This document shows, piece after piece, positions 54,085 through 62,503 of a stretch of 64,000 nt of DNA. Below the pieces are notes generated by a model. The model was not told the DNA's origin, ran no database searches, and was given only the letters and a program-made list of their open reading frames with translations. The stretch covers positions 3,596,001-3,660,000 of the forward strand of contig NZ_CP095741.1 in assembly GCF_023078475.1 (NCBI RefSeq), written 5' to 3'. Within the stretch, counting starts at the first letter, position 1; every line of letters starts with the position of its first letter. The DNA is from Luteibacter aegosomaticola (GTDB taxonomy: Bacteria; Pseudomonadota; Gammaproteobacteria; Xanthomonadales; Rhodanobacteraceae). The translations under genes and the position numbers were made by a program.

Positions 54085-55271
54085 AAGCCCCCGTTGTAGG
54101 CGCGCGCTTGCGCGCGATGCTCCTGGCCGTGGCATTCGCCGCGCCGGCAGCCCACGCCCACGACATGGGCAGCATGGGCAACGAAGCCCCACTCGGCTTC
54201 GACGCCGCCATCGACAACACCGGCCACCTGTGGGTGGTCGATACGGTCGGTGAACATGTGCGCGTGCGGCGCTCCGACGATATGGGCCGTGATTTCACGC
54301 TCTCGACCATCGTGAACCCCACGGGCGAACCGATCTACGCGGAAGGCGAAAACCGCCCGAAGATCGCGCTGGGTCCGAAGGGCGAGCTCTACGTGACCTG
54401 GTCACAGCCACGCAAGGCCCCATGGACAGGCTTCGTGCGCTTCTCGCGCTCGCTCGACGGCGGTGCGCATTTCGATGCACCGAAGACCGTGCACAAGGAC
54501 ACCGCTGAAATCACCCATCGCTTCGACTCGCTCGCGGTGGATGGCAAGGGCAACCTGATCGTCGCGTGGATCGATAAGCGCGACCTGGAAGCAGCGACGA
54601 AGGCACATAAGCCGTATCTGGGCGCGGCCACCTACTACAGCTGGTCTACTGATCGCGGCGCAACGTTCGCGCCGGAACAGAAGATCACCGACCAGAGCTG
54701 CGAGTGCTGCCGTATCGCGCTGGCACGCACGCCCGATGGCCATATCGATGCGTTTTTCCGTGCCATCTACGGCGACAACATCCGCGACCATGCCCTGGCT
54801 GCGCTCCCCGTAGGCGGCTCGCCGTCGGTGGCGCGCGCGACCTTTACCCAGTGGCATATCGAAGGCTGCCCGCACCATGGGCCCTCGCTTTCCATCGACG
54901 GCGCGGGTACGCGCCACGCAGTGTGGTTCAGCGCCGTGGATGGCAAGCCCGAGATCAGCTATGGGCAGATCCAGCCTGGCAAGCCGCCACTCCACCCCAT
55001 GACCGTCGCGGGGAATGGCGCCTCGCATGCGGACCTGATCGTCGATGGCAAGCACGTGTGGATTGCGTGGCACCAGATGACGGACCACGGGCTCGACCTG
55101 ATGCTCAGGGAATCAACCGATGGTGGCGTGTCCTTTGGTGAGCCGCGCGCTGTCGCGCATACCGATGGCCCGTCTGGCTGGCCGAAGCTGGTGCTGCATG
55201 ACCACCGTGCGTTCGTGGCGTGGAATCCGGGTGGGCAGTTCCGCCTGGTGCCGACCGAGGCGGTGCAGTGA
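54081..55271 (+). CDS. Secreted BNR/sialidase-like beta-propeller protein with CECC motif
   Basis: 396 residues. A signal peptide (cleavage after AHA) precedes a propeller with Asp-box repeats: SRSLDGGAHF (122-131), SWSTDRGATF (187-196) and a third near RESTDGGVSF. DQSCECCRIA (Cys207, 209, 210) plus Cys263 (EGCPHHG) and an HDMGSMG N-terminus suggest a metal or redox site rather than classic sialidase activity; the sialidase Arg triad is not evident. The n-region KAPVVGARLRA is encoded by a REP-like repeat. Overlaps regA (ATGA) and the next gene (GTGA), so a four-gene operon. Confidence 0.72.
   Translation: MKAPVVGARLRAMLLAVAFAAPAAHAHDMGSMGNEAPLGFDAAIDNTGHLWVVDTVGEHVRVRRSDDMGRDFTLSTIVNPTGEPIYAEGENRPKIALGPKGELYVTWSQPRKAPWTGFVRFSRSLDGGAHFDAPKTVHKDTAEITHRFDSLAVDGKGNLIVAWIDKRDLEAATKAHKPYLGAATYYSWSTDRGATFAPEQKITDQSCECCRIALARTPDGHIDAFFRAIYGDNIRDHALAALPVGGSPSVARATFTQWHIEGCPHHGPSLSIDGAGTRHAVWFSAVDGKPEISYGQIQPGKPPLHPMTVAGNGASHADLIVDGKHVWIAWHQMTDHGLDLMLRESTDGGVSFGEPRAVAHTDGPSGWPKLVLHDHRAFVAWNPGGQFRLVPTEAVQ
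54093..54119 (+). repeat. REP-like repeat, family A, inside the propeller gene's signal-peptide codons
   Basis: The stretch reads GTTGTAGGCGCGCGCTTG then CGCGCGATG. It matches the family consensus except for one A-to-C change (GTAGGAG to GTAGGCG). Read in frame it encodes VVGARLRAM and supplies an internal ATG. Confidence 0.8.
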
Positions 55272-55744
55272 CTGGGTTCCGATGCGTGGCTGTCTTGGCC
55301 TTTGCGGCCTGGGCTTTCGCGCTTCCCGCGCTGGCGGCGCCTCCCGAGGCGTTGTCCGCGGCGGATGTCAAAGCGTTGGTGGCGCCGCCCGCGCACGGCA
55401 CCAAGGTGCTGGCGTTGTGGTCGCTGGATTGCGCGTATTGCGAAGAGAACCTCGCCGCGTTGCGGGCCTACCGGCGCCAGCACGCGGACGTCGACCTGAT
55501 CTACGTGGCGACCGATCCTCTCTCGCAGCGTGACGTCCTCGAAGCTCGCCTCTCGAAGGCCAGGCTCGACGACGTCCCAGCGCGCGCGTATACCGAGGCC
55601 ACGCCGGACCACCTGAATTTCATGATTGACCCAACCTGGGGTGGTGAGACACCGCGCACGCTGGTGATCCACGCCGATGGCTCGCGCAAGAGCTACAGCG
55701 GCGCACTGACGCCCGAGCGCATCGCTAAACTGATGTCCCTGTAG
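55268..55744 (+). CDS. Thioredoxin-like TlpA-type protein
   Basis: 158 residues from GTG 55268, overlapping the propeller stop (GTGA). A signal peptide-like N-terminus (AVLAFAAWAFALPALAAP) and a thioredoxin fold with CAYC in LDCAYCEENL. A later TYxDPTWGG-type stretch (FMIDPTWGGETPRT) is the cis-Pro loop region. Likely an envelope redox protein acting on the neighbouring CECC protein (inference). Its stop TAG (55742-55744) is inside a REP repeat. Confidence 0.82.
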   Translation: MTGFRCVAVLAFAAWAFALPALAAPPEALSAADVKALVAPPAHGTKVLALWSLDCAYCEENLAALRAYRRQHADVDLIYVATDPLSQRDVLEARLSKARLDDVPARAYTEATPDHLNFMIDPTWGGETPRTLVIHADGSRKSYSGALTPERIAKLMSL

Positions 55745-55769
55745 GAGCGCGCTTGCGCGCTTATACAAG
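55739..55769 (+). repeat. REP-like palindrome, family A, supplying a stop codon
   Basis: CTGTAGGAGCGCGC then TTGCGCGC and TTATACAAG. The first CTGTAG codes Leu-stop for the thioredoxin-like gene. The outer arms still pair imperfectly (CTGTA/TACAAG). Confidence 0.82.
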
Positions 55770-55774
55770 CGCGG

Positions 55775-56776
55775 TCAGGCTTCGATGGGCTGGGGGTTGG
55801 GGAACCGGACGCTGGCGACGCGGGAGGCGCCGGGTAACGCGCGCAGTTCGAGCGGCCATTGGAAACGATCGGACAGGCGACGGGCGATCGCCAGATCGAA
55901 ACCGTGGCGGTCCACCGAGGCGTGCCGCCGGCTGCCTGGCTCCGGGGCGTCGATCGCAGGATTGATCACACTGACGCTACCCGGCATCACCGTCACGACA
56001 ATCGTGCCCTGGTCGGTCTGCTGCAGGGCATGGCGGATCAGCTGGCCGCACAGCACCGCGAACACGCGCGGTGACGCATGCAACGCAAACGCCGCGGGCT
56101 CGTCCAGGATAAGTTCCACCGGACGCCCTGCGATCAGCTCGCGCGCGTAATCCACTTCCTGGCGCAGCACCTTGTTGACGATGAAGTCTTCCTCGGCAAG
56201 ACCCTGGTCGGATTCCCGCGAGAGGATCAGGAACGCTTCCACCAGCGATTCAAGCTCGCGTGTGGAACGGCGGATCCGCTCGAGCGAGCGGTGGCCGAAC
56301 TCGGACAGGTCCGTCTCGTCGGCCAGCATGTCGGACGACATCTTGATGACCGTCAGCGGGCTACGCAGCTCGTGGCTGGCATCGCGCGTGAAGTTGCGCT
56401 CTCGCTCGCCAAACCCTTCGATCCGCGAGGCAAGCCCGTGCAGGCCACGGACCAGCGATGATACGTCGCTATCCTTGCCACGCCCCCTGCCCTCTTCCGC
56501 CGCGAGCCCTTCCATATCCGGATGATCGGGATCCCACCCATTCAACAGCTTTGCCAGCGCGGCAATCGGCAGCCAGGCCCGGGAAACGGCTAGCCATGAC
56601 AGCGCTCCCGAGCACAGCATGATCGCGAGCGCGGCTCCCAGGGGCGCGACGTTGTAAGCGGTCATCAGCGAAGCGATGACCACTACCAACGTCTGCAACC
56701 CAAAGACGATAGCGATGCGGGCGCGGAATGATCCGCGCCAGCCCCGTCGTGTCCCCTGCGATGACCTGCCTTCCAT
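55775..56776 (-). CDS. Two-component sensor histidine kinase with degenerate ATP-binding domain
   Basis: 333 residues. Two membrane segments (about 21-45 and 48-66), no large sensor domain, H-box FTRDASHELRSPLTV with His135, then a C-terminal domain of about 110 residues. N-box is QLIRHALQQ (245-253): the two conserved Asn are Gln245 and His249. The G1 DxGxG is missing (INPAIDAPEP at 271-280). A weak G2-like HGFDLAIARRL remains. It follows the response regulator gene by 26 bases; RBS GGAAG precedes the start. It may have lost kinase activity or keep only phosphatase activity (inference). Confidence 0.82.
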   Translation of the reverse strand: MEGRSSQGTRRGWRGSFRARIAIVFGLQTLVVVIASLMTAYNVAPLGAALAIMLCSGALSWLAVSRAWLPIAALAKLLNGWDPDHPDMEGLAAEEGRGRGKDSDVSSLVRGLHGLASRIEGFGERERNFTRDASHELRSPLTVIKMSSDMLADETDLSEFGHRSLERIRRSTRELESLVEAFLILSRESDQGLAEEDFIVNKVLRQEVDYARELIAGRPVELILDEPAAFALHASPRVFAVLCGQLIRHALQQTDQGTIVVTVMPGSVSVINPAIDAPEPGSRRHASVDRHGFDLAIARRLSDRFQWPLELRALPGASRVASVRFPNPQPIEA

Positions 56777-56802
56777 CGATTACTTCCGGCCCCGCACCCT
56801 TC

Positions 56803-57531
56803 TCATGCCGTCTGGGAGGCGGCAACCTCGGAATCGAGGTCGGCCAGGCGGTAACCCGCCGAATGGATGGTGTGGAGCAGCGGCCGGTCGAACGGCTTGT
56901 CGATGACGCGGCGCAGGTTGTAGAGATGCGAACGCAGGGTGTCCGAATCGGGCAGCGTATCGCCCCAGATCTCGCGTTCGATATCGCGGCGGCTGACCAC
57001 GCGCGGCGATTCGCGCATCAGGATGGCGAGCAACTTAAGGCCGATCGGCGACACGGTGAGTTCCTGGCCACCACGCGTGAGACGCAGCGTCGCGGTGTCG
57101 AGGGTCATATCGCCCACGGTCAGGACTTCCGACGAGACCTGGCGGCGATCGCGACGGATCAGGGCACGCAGGCGGGCCTCAAGCTCACGGACTTCGAACG
57201 GCTTGACGAGGTAATCGTCGGCGCCGGCTTCCAGGCCCACCAACTTGTCTTCGAGCGTATCGCGCGCCGTCAGCATCAGGACCGGCGTGGACTTCTTGCC
57301 ATCCTTGCGCAGCTTGCGGCACACATCCAGGCCGTCCATGCCCGGGAGCATGAGGTCGAGCACGATGACGTCGTAGCTGTTGGATACCGCCAGGTGGAGG
57401 CCGCTGACACCATCGGCCGCGTAGTCGACGGAGTAGCCCCGGCGCTCAAGGAATTCGCCCACCATCTCGGCAATCTGACGGTTGTCCTCGACGAGGAGGA
57501 TCAGGCCTGCTTGTTCGTCGCGGTTGCTCAT
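56803..57531 (-). CDS. OmpR-family response regulator
   Basis: 242 residues from ATG 57531 (GGAG ribosome site). Receiver with phosphoacceptor Asp59 (VIVLDLMLPG), conserved Lys (YLVKPFE) and an OmpR winged helix with LRSHLYNLRRVIDKPF. First gene of the pair with the atypical kinase. Resembles PhoP/ColR-type regulators; no target is visible nearby. Confidence 0.95.
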   Translation of the reverse strand: MSNRDEQAGLILLVEDNRQIAEMVGEFLERRGYSVDYAADGVSGLHLAVSNSYDVIVLDLMLPGMDGLDVCRKLRKDGKKSTPVLMLTARDTLEDKLVGLEAGADDYLVKPFEVRELEARLRALIRRDRRQVSSEVLTVGDMTLDTATLRLTRGGQELTVSPIGLKLLAILMRESPRVVSRRDIEREIWGDTLPDSDTLRSHLYNLRRVIDKPFDRPLLHTIHSAGYRLADLDSEVAASQTA

Positions 57532-57651
57532 CGCTCCACTCTCCTTCGCTGATTCACAAATGTGAAGAGTTAACGGCCGGACCGGTGAGAACAGCGTGAA
57601 GACCGAAAACAATGGTTCATTCTGGGTAGGCGAACGTCGACGTTTCGTCGA

Positions 57652-58263
57652 TTACTTCAGCAACGGTGCAAGCGCTTTCCACACATTCTCCGCTACGCGG
57701 GGCTCGCCCTTCGCGGTGGGATGCAGGCCATCGTCCTGCATTAATGCGGGATCCAGCGCCACGCCGTCGAGCAGGAAGGGCACCAGGGCGGCCTTGTGCT
57801 TCGCCGCCGCGTCCACGTAAACCTTGCGCAATCCATCACGATACTGCGGGCCGTAATTCACCGGCAACTCGATGCCGAGCAGGAGTACTTTCGCGCCTGC
57901 CGCCCCTGCCGCCGTCATCATCGCGTCCAGGTTGGATGCCACTTGCCCGAGGGCCAGCCCCTGCAAGCCATCGTTCGCGCCCAGCTCGATCACCACCACG
58001 CCCGGCTTTTCGCGGCTCAATAGCCCCGGCAGGCGGTTACGGCCGCTCAGTGAGGTTTCCCCGCTGATGCTGGCATTGACCATTGTCCATGGCGTCGCCA
58101 TCTTCTGGGTGCGCGCGTCCAGCAAACGCACCCAACCGGCTTCCACCGGGATGTTGTGCGCCGCCGACAACGAGTCCCCGAGCACCAGCACCTTCCGCGG
58201 CTCTGCCGCGTGGGCGATGGCGCAGCAAACCATAAGCAGCAACAGGACCAGGCTACGACGCAT
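57652..58263 (-). CDS. tesA: SGNH lipase/acyl-CoA thioesterase I (TesA-like)
   Basis: 203 residues. Signal peptide MRRSLVLLLLMVCCAIAHA, then the SGNH blocks: GDSLSA (Ser31), GANDGL, and DGLHP with the catalytic Asp-His. Periplasmic esterase/thioesterase/lysophospholipase. Its ATG overlaps the divergent ybbA ATG by two bases (see findings). Gene order tesA/ybbA/ybbP is the same as in E. coli. Confidence 0.94.
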   Translation of the reverse strand: MRRSLVLLLLMVCCAIAHAAEPRKVLVLGDSLSAAHNIPVEAGWVRLLDARTQKMATPWTMVNASISGETSLSGRNRLPGLLSREKPGVVVIELGANDGLQGLALGQVASNLDAMMTAAGAAGAKVLLLGIELPVNYGPQYRDGLRKVYVDAAAKHKAALVPFLLDGVALDPALMQDDGLHPTAKGEPRVAENVWKALAPLLK

Positions 58264-58948
58264 GAGCGATTCTTCCCGTGTTCTTCTCGAAGTGGCGGAT
58301 GTTAGCAAGTCGGTCTTCGGGCCGGAGGGGCAGCTGGATATCCTGTCGGGCGTGAACCTGGCAGTGGCCGCGGGCGAAAGTTTCGCGATTGTCGGCGCAT
58401 CGGGTTCGGGCAAGACGACCCTGCTTGGCTTGCTGGCCGGCCTCGATGTGCCCACCGCGGGAAGCATTCGCCTTGATGGTCAATCGCTTGGCGCGATGGA
58501 TGAAGAGGCCCGCGCTGCGGTTCGCCGCCGGCTCGTCGGGTTCGTCTTCCAGTCCTTCCACCTGCTGCCCGCCCTCACGGCGGAAGAAAACGTCATGCTG
58601 CCGCTGGAGCTCGAGGGCGACGACCATGCCCGCGAACGCGCCCACGCCGCACTGGAAGCCGTGGGGCTCGCGGCGCGACGCCGCCATTACCCAGCCCAGC
58701 TCTCGGGCGGTGAGCAACAACGCGTAGCCCTGGCGCGGGCCTTTGTTCACCGGCCTCGCATCCTGTTCGCCGACGAGCCCACCGGCAACCTCGACCAGCA
58801 CACCGGTGAACACGTGGGCGACCTGCTGTTCGACATGAACCGCGAACACCACACCACCCTGATCCTGGTCACGCACGACCCACGCCTTGCCGCACGCTGC
58901 GCCCGGCAGGCGGAATTGCGCGAGGGCCGCCTCGGGGTACCCGCATGA
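58262..58948 (+). CDS. ybbA: ABC transporter ATP-binding protein YbbA
   Basis: 228 residues. Walker A GASGSGKTTLLG, Q-loop SFHLLP, signature LSGGEQQR, Walker B ILFADEPTGNLD, H-loop VTHDPRLAARC. Orthologue of E. coli YbbA by sequence layout and neighbours. ATG at 58262 overlaps the tesA ATG on the other strand; GTG 58292 is a possible alternative. Stop overlaps ybbP (ATGA). Confidence 0.94.
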   Translation: MSDSSRVLLEVADVSKSVFGPEGQLDILSGVNLAVAAGESFAIVGASGSGKTTLLGLLAGLDVPTAGSIRLDGQSLGAMDEEARAAVRRRLVGFVFQSFHLLPALTAEENVMLPLELEGDDHARERAHAALEAVGLAARRRHYPAQLSGGEQQRVALARAFVHRPRILFADEPTGNLDQHTGEHVGDLLFDMNREHHTTLILVTHDPRLAARCARQAELREGRLGVPA

Positions 58949-61428
58949 ACGTGACGCGGCTGGCCCTGCGCACGCTGCGCCGCGAATGGCATCTTGTCGA
59001 GCTACGCACGCTGGCCGCCTCGCTGGTGCTGGCCGTCGTAGCCCTCGGCGTAGTGGCGACGCTCTCCACGCGCATCGAGCGCGGCATCCTGGCCAGCGCC
59101 GCCGAACTTATCGGCGGTGACGTCGGTGTTTCGGCGCCCGCGCCGTTACCCGACGCCATGGGTGCATCGGCCCGCGACGACGGCCTGACGATGACCCGCG
59201 GCGCGCAGTTTCGCAGCGTGGCCTTCGTGGGTGAGCACAGCCAGCTGCTGGACGTCCTCGCCAGCGATGCGGCTTACCCCTTGCGCGGCACGCTTGAGGT
59301 CAGCGGTGCCGACGGCAAAACCCGCGTGGCGCACGGCCCTCCGCGTGGCGAGGTCTACCTCGACCACCGGGCCATGGTGGGCCTTGGTATCGCACCAGGC
59401 CAGCGCGTGCAGATCGGCGGCCAGGATCTCACCGCCTCCGCCGAACTGGTCCGCCAGCCCGATGGTGGCGAACTGTTCGCACTGGCGCCGCGTGCGGTCA
59501 TGAACCTCGATGACGCCAACGCTGCTGGCCTGCTCGGCGTCGGCAGCCGCGCGCGTCATCGCCTGTTGGTGTCCGGCACGCCGGCCGCCGTCGCGCGCTG
59601 GCGCGCCAGCGTGGAAGACGGGCACCTGCCCGCCGGCGCCGACCTGATCACCCCCGAAAAGATGCAGGAGCGCATGCGCAGTGCGTTCGATCGCGCCAGT
59701 GCATTCCTTCGCCTGACAGCCTTGTTGTCCGCGTTGCTCTCCGGCGTGGCCATCGCACTGGCCTCGGCGCGCTACGCGCGGCGCAAGGCGGGCGAAGTCG
59801 CCCTGCTCCGAGCGCTAGGCACGCCGCGACGCAAGGTGGCGTCCTTGTTGGTCATGACACTCGCGGCGCTCGCCGTGCCTGCGGCCGCGCTTGGCGTGGT
59901 CATCGCGTTGGGGCTCACCGAAGGTGCGTGGTACTTCGCGCGCCAGTTGTTCGACAACATTCCCACCACTCTCCCGCTTGCCCCGGCCTTCGCAGCAGCA
60001 GCCATGGGATTGGCTGTGCTCGCCGGCTTCGCCCTGCCGCCGCTCGTGCGGCTGGCCGAAGTACCGCCGGTGGCCGTGTTCCGCGAATCCATGCAGCGCC
60101 GCCTGCGCCGGTTTGATGTGCTCTACCTCGTGCCACTGGCGACCGCTATTGGCTTGCTCTGGCTGCAAAGTGATTCCGCGAAGCTGGCGGGGATCCTCGC
60201 GGCGAGCCTGGGCGGCGTGGCGCTCGTTGCCGCGTTGCTCTCTGCGCTGTTGCTGGTGATCGCCCGGCGCGTCGCCCCAGGCGCCCATCCGGCGTTGCGG
60301 CTGGGCCTCGCTGCACTCGCCCGCCGCCGCGGCCTCTCGCTCGTGCAGGCCACGGCCCTGTCCCTTGGCCTGTGCGCCCTGTTGCTGCTGGCGGTCATCG
60401 CGCCTTCGCTGCTTGAAGGCTGGCGGCGCGAGCTCCCCGCCGATACACCGAACTGGTTTGCCCTGAACCTCCAGGACAACCAGCGCGATGCCTTCGCAAA
60501 GCAGTTGCAGGCGATCGGCGCAACCAAGACCAACATGATGCCGCTCGCCGTCGGCAAACTCACGGCGATCAACGGCACCTCCGTCGACAAACTGCCGTTC
60601 CTGGCTGACGAGGAGGCACGCGATGCCGCCGATCGCCAGTTGCGTTTGTCGTGGACGGCCGACCTCCCGCCCTCGAATGAAGTGGTTGCCGGCACCTGGC
60701 CGGGCGCCTCGCCAGCACAGGCCGAAGTATCGGTTGATACGTCGTGGCGCGACCGCTTCCACCTCAAGCTGGGCGATACGCTGCGCTTTGAAGTAGGCGA
60801 AGGCACGCTCGATGCGCGCGTCACCAGCGTGCGCAAGGTGGACTGGACCTCGTTCCGGGTCAATTTCTTCCTGATGGTGGACCCCGCGCATGCCGGCGAT
60901 ATTCCGCATACGTGGCTTACCAGCTTCTACCTGCCACGCGGGCATGGCGATCAGTTGTCGAAACTGTCGCGCAACTACGGCAACCTCAGCCTGATCGATG
61001 TCGATGCCTTGCTTGATCGCGTGCGCGAGATCGTCGACCGCGTGGGGGGTGCCGTGCGCTGGGTGCTCGGCTTCAGCTTGCTGGCTGGAGCTCTGGTGCT
61101 CACCGCCGCCCTGGCCGCCAGCGCGCAGGAGCGTCGAAAAGAAGCGGCACTATTACGCACGCTGGGCGCGACGCGCGCACAACTTCGTGCCGCCGCGGCC
61201 TGCGAGTTCGCCTTGCTGGGGCTGGTGGCGGGGCTGACCGCGGGACTGGGCGCGGCCGGTGCCGGCTGGTGGCTTGGCAAGGCGGTGTTCCGCCTGGAAG
61301 ATTTCGTGCCGCCACTGTGGCCGCTGTTCGCCGCTGCTGCGATCGCCGCGTTCGTGGTGATGTTGATCGGGCTTTTTGGTACGCGTCGGGTGCTGCGTAC
61401 ATCGCCTATGGCGCTTTTGCGGGAGTGA
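58945..61428 (+). CDS. ybbP: ABC transporter permease YbbP (FtsX-like)
   Basis: 827 residues with two FtsX-like modules: an N-terminal membrane helix, a large periplasmic domain, three helices with the EVALLRALGTPRRKVASLL motif, then a second copy with EAALLRTLGATRAQLRA. This duplicated permease is the YbbP layout. Partner of YbbA; predicted MacB-type mechanotransmission and lipid/lipoprotein handling (inference). Followed by three REP units. Confidence 0.93.
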   Translation: MNVTRLALRTLRREWHLVELRTLAASLVLAVVALGVVATLSTRIERGILASAAELIGGDVGVSAPAPLPDAMGASARDDGLTMTRGAQFRSVAFVGEHSQLLDVLASDAAYPLRGTLEVSGADGKTRVAHGPPRGEVYLDHRAMVGLGIAPGQRVQIGGQDLTASAELVRQPDGGELFALAPRAVMNLDDANAAGLLGVGSRARHRLLVSGTPAAVARWRASVEDGHLPAGADLITPEKMQERMRSAFDRASAFLRLTALLSALLSGVAIALASARYARRKAGEVALLRALGTPRRKVASLLVMTLAALAVPAAALGVVIALGLTEGAWYFARQLFDNIPTTLPLAPAFAAAAMGLAVLAGFALPPLVRLAEVPPVAVFRESMQRRLRRFDVLYLVPLATAIGLLWLQSDSAKLAGILAASLGGVALVAALLSALLLVIARRVAPGAHPALRLGLAALARRRGLSLVQATALSLGLCALLLLAVIAPSLLEGWRRELPADTPNWFALNLQDNQRDAFAKQLQAIGATKTNMMPLAVGKLTAINGTSVDKLPFLADEEARDAADRQLRLSWTADLPPSNEVVAGTWPGASPAQAEVSVDTSWRDRFHLKLGDTLRFEVGEGTLDARVTSVRKVDWTSFRVNFFLMVDPAHAGDIPHTWLTSFYLPRGHGDQLSKLSRNYGNLSLIDVDALLDRVREIVDRVGGAVRWVLGFSLLAGALVLTAALAASAQERRKEAALLRTLGATRAQLRAAAACEFALLGLVAGLTAGLGAAGAGWWLGKAVFRLEDFVPPLWPLFAAAAIAAFVVMLIGLFGTRRVLRTSPMALLRE

Positions 61429-61435
61429 GGCACGG

Positions 61436-61548
61436 CCATCGCGCGCAAGCGCGCTCCTACAACGGGCTCTCGTGGGGTCGCGCTCGCCCATCGCGCACAA
61501 GCGCGCTCCTGCAGCAGGCTTTTGTAGGAGCGCGCTTGCGCGCGATCC
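61436..61548. repeat. Cluster of three REP-like units, family A
   Basis: Three copies at 61436-61462, 61487-61513 and 61522-61548 in the convergent gap between ybbP and rimI. The first two point the same way, the third is inverted and pairs with the second. The middle copy has CAC in place of CGC. Longest REP cluster in the window. Confidence 0.85.
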
Positions 61549-61557
61549 AGCGCCGCC

Positions 61558-62031
61558 TCAGTCGGCGATATGCATTTCCAGGGCCATGACGATCGCCTCT
61601 TCCCGGCCGTTCTTCGCCGGGTAATAGGCGGGACGGCGGCCGATCTCGGCAAAGCCCATCGACTCGTATAGCGCGTGCGCCACGGGGTTCGAGGGCCGCA
61701 CTTCAAGGAAGATGCGCTCGGCGCCGTACCATCGGGCAAGATCGACCAGGCGGCGCATCATGCGCCGACCGTAACCCAGGCCGCGATGGGCATCGCCGAT
61801 GCACACGTTCAGGACATGGGCCTCCCCCGCTGCTACGGAGAGAATGCCGTAACCGGCGATTTCGCCTTCGTGGAGGATGACCCAGCAGTTGTGCCCCGCC
61901 TGCAGGCAATCGCGGAAAATACCCGCGCTCCAGGGGAATTCGTAGGACGCATGTTCGATAGCGACGACTGCGTCGAGATCCTCGCGGCGCATCGCGCGCA
62001 CTTCGGTGGACGGACGGGCGACGGCGACCAT
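61558..62031 (-). CDS. rimI: Ribosomal protein S18 alanine N-acetyltransferase (RimI-like)
   Basis: 157 residues, GNAT fold. Motif A HRGLGYGRRMMRRLVDLA (R/Q-x-x-G-x-G/A) and the C-terminal NPVAHALYESMGFAEIGRRPAYY. Follows the holD-like gene by 4 bases, matching holD-rimI order in enterobacteria, which supports RimI over a generic acetyltransferase. Confidence 0.9.
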   Translation of the reverse strand: MVAVARPSTEVRAMRREDLDAVVAIEHASYEFPWSAGIFRDCLQAGHNCWVILHEGEIAGYGILSVAAGEAHVLNVCIGDAHRGLGYGRRMMRRLVDLARWYGAERIFLEVRPSNPVAHALYESMGFAEIGRRPAYYPAKNGREEAIVMALEMHIAD

Positions 62032-62035
62032 GGCC

Positions 62036-62500
62036 TCAGCTCCGGCCTAACGAGCGGCCCAGCGCGCGCAGGCCATTCCACAAGCGGCGCTTGGCGGCGG
62101 CGTCGGCGATGAGGGCCGACGGCGTATCGACAAGCACGATCTGTGCGGCACTCATCACGGCCGCCGGCAGTTCATGTCCGAGCGCGCGCGCCTGGGCCTC
62201 GCCAAACACGAGGTAATGCGCGGCGGCCGGGACCTGGCCCAGGCCACGTTCGCCCGCTTCGAGGCGCGCGGCGCGGCCCATTACGGGACCGAAAGCACGC
62301 AGGGCACGGCCCACGAGCTCCAGCTCACGCTCGCTGGCGCCCGCCGGCAACACGACGACACACGGCACGCGATCACCCTGGAGGGCGTCGTTGCCCGCCA
62401 CGACGGCCTCCGCCGCGGCCGCGACCCCACGCAGACGCCAGGGCGTCACGCCCATGGCCTTCAGTAGATGTTCGCGGCGTTCGGCCGAGACGGCAGGCAT
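62036..62500 (-). CDS. holD: HolD-like protein (DNA polymerase III psi subunit candidate)
   Basis: 154 residues. N-terminus HLLKAMGVTPWRLRG resembles the psi helix (QQLGITQWSLR in E. coli) that binds the clamp loader; the end (ADAAAKRRLWNGLRAL) resembles the final psi helix region. The rest is Ala-rich and not informative. Position directly upstream of rimI is the E. coli arrangement. Overall identity is low, so this is a context-supported assignment. Confidence 0.65.
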   Translation of the reverse strand: MPAVSAERREHLLKAMGVTPWRLRGVAAAAEAVVAGNDALQGDRVPCVVVLPAGASERELELVGRALRAFGPVMGRAARLEAGERGLGQVPAAAHYLVFGEAQARALGHELPAAVMSAAQIVLVDTPSALIADAAAKRRLWNGLRALGRSLGRS

Positions 62501-62503
62501 GGC

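Noticed and set aside
54081..55271. True sialidase
   Set aside because: Asp boxes show a propeller, but no FRIP motif or arginine triad is evident, and the CECC cluster points to another role.
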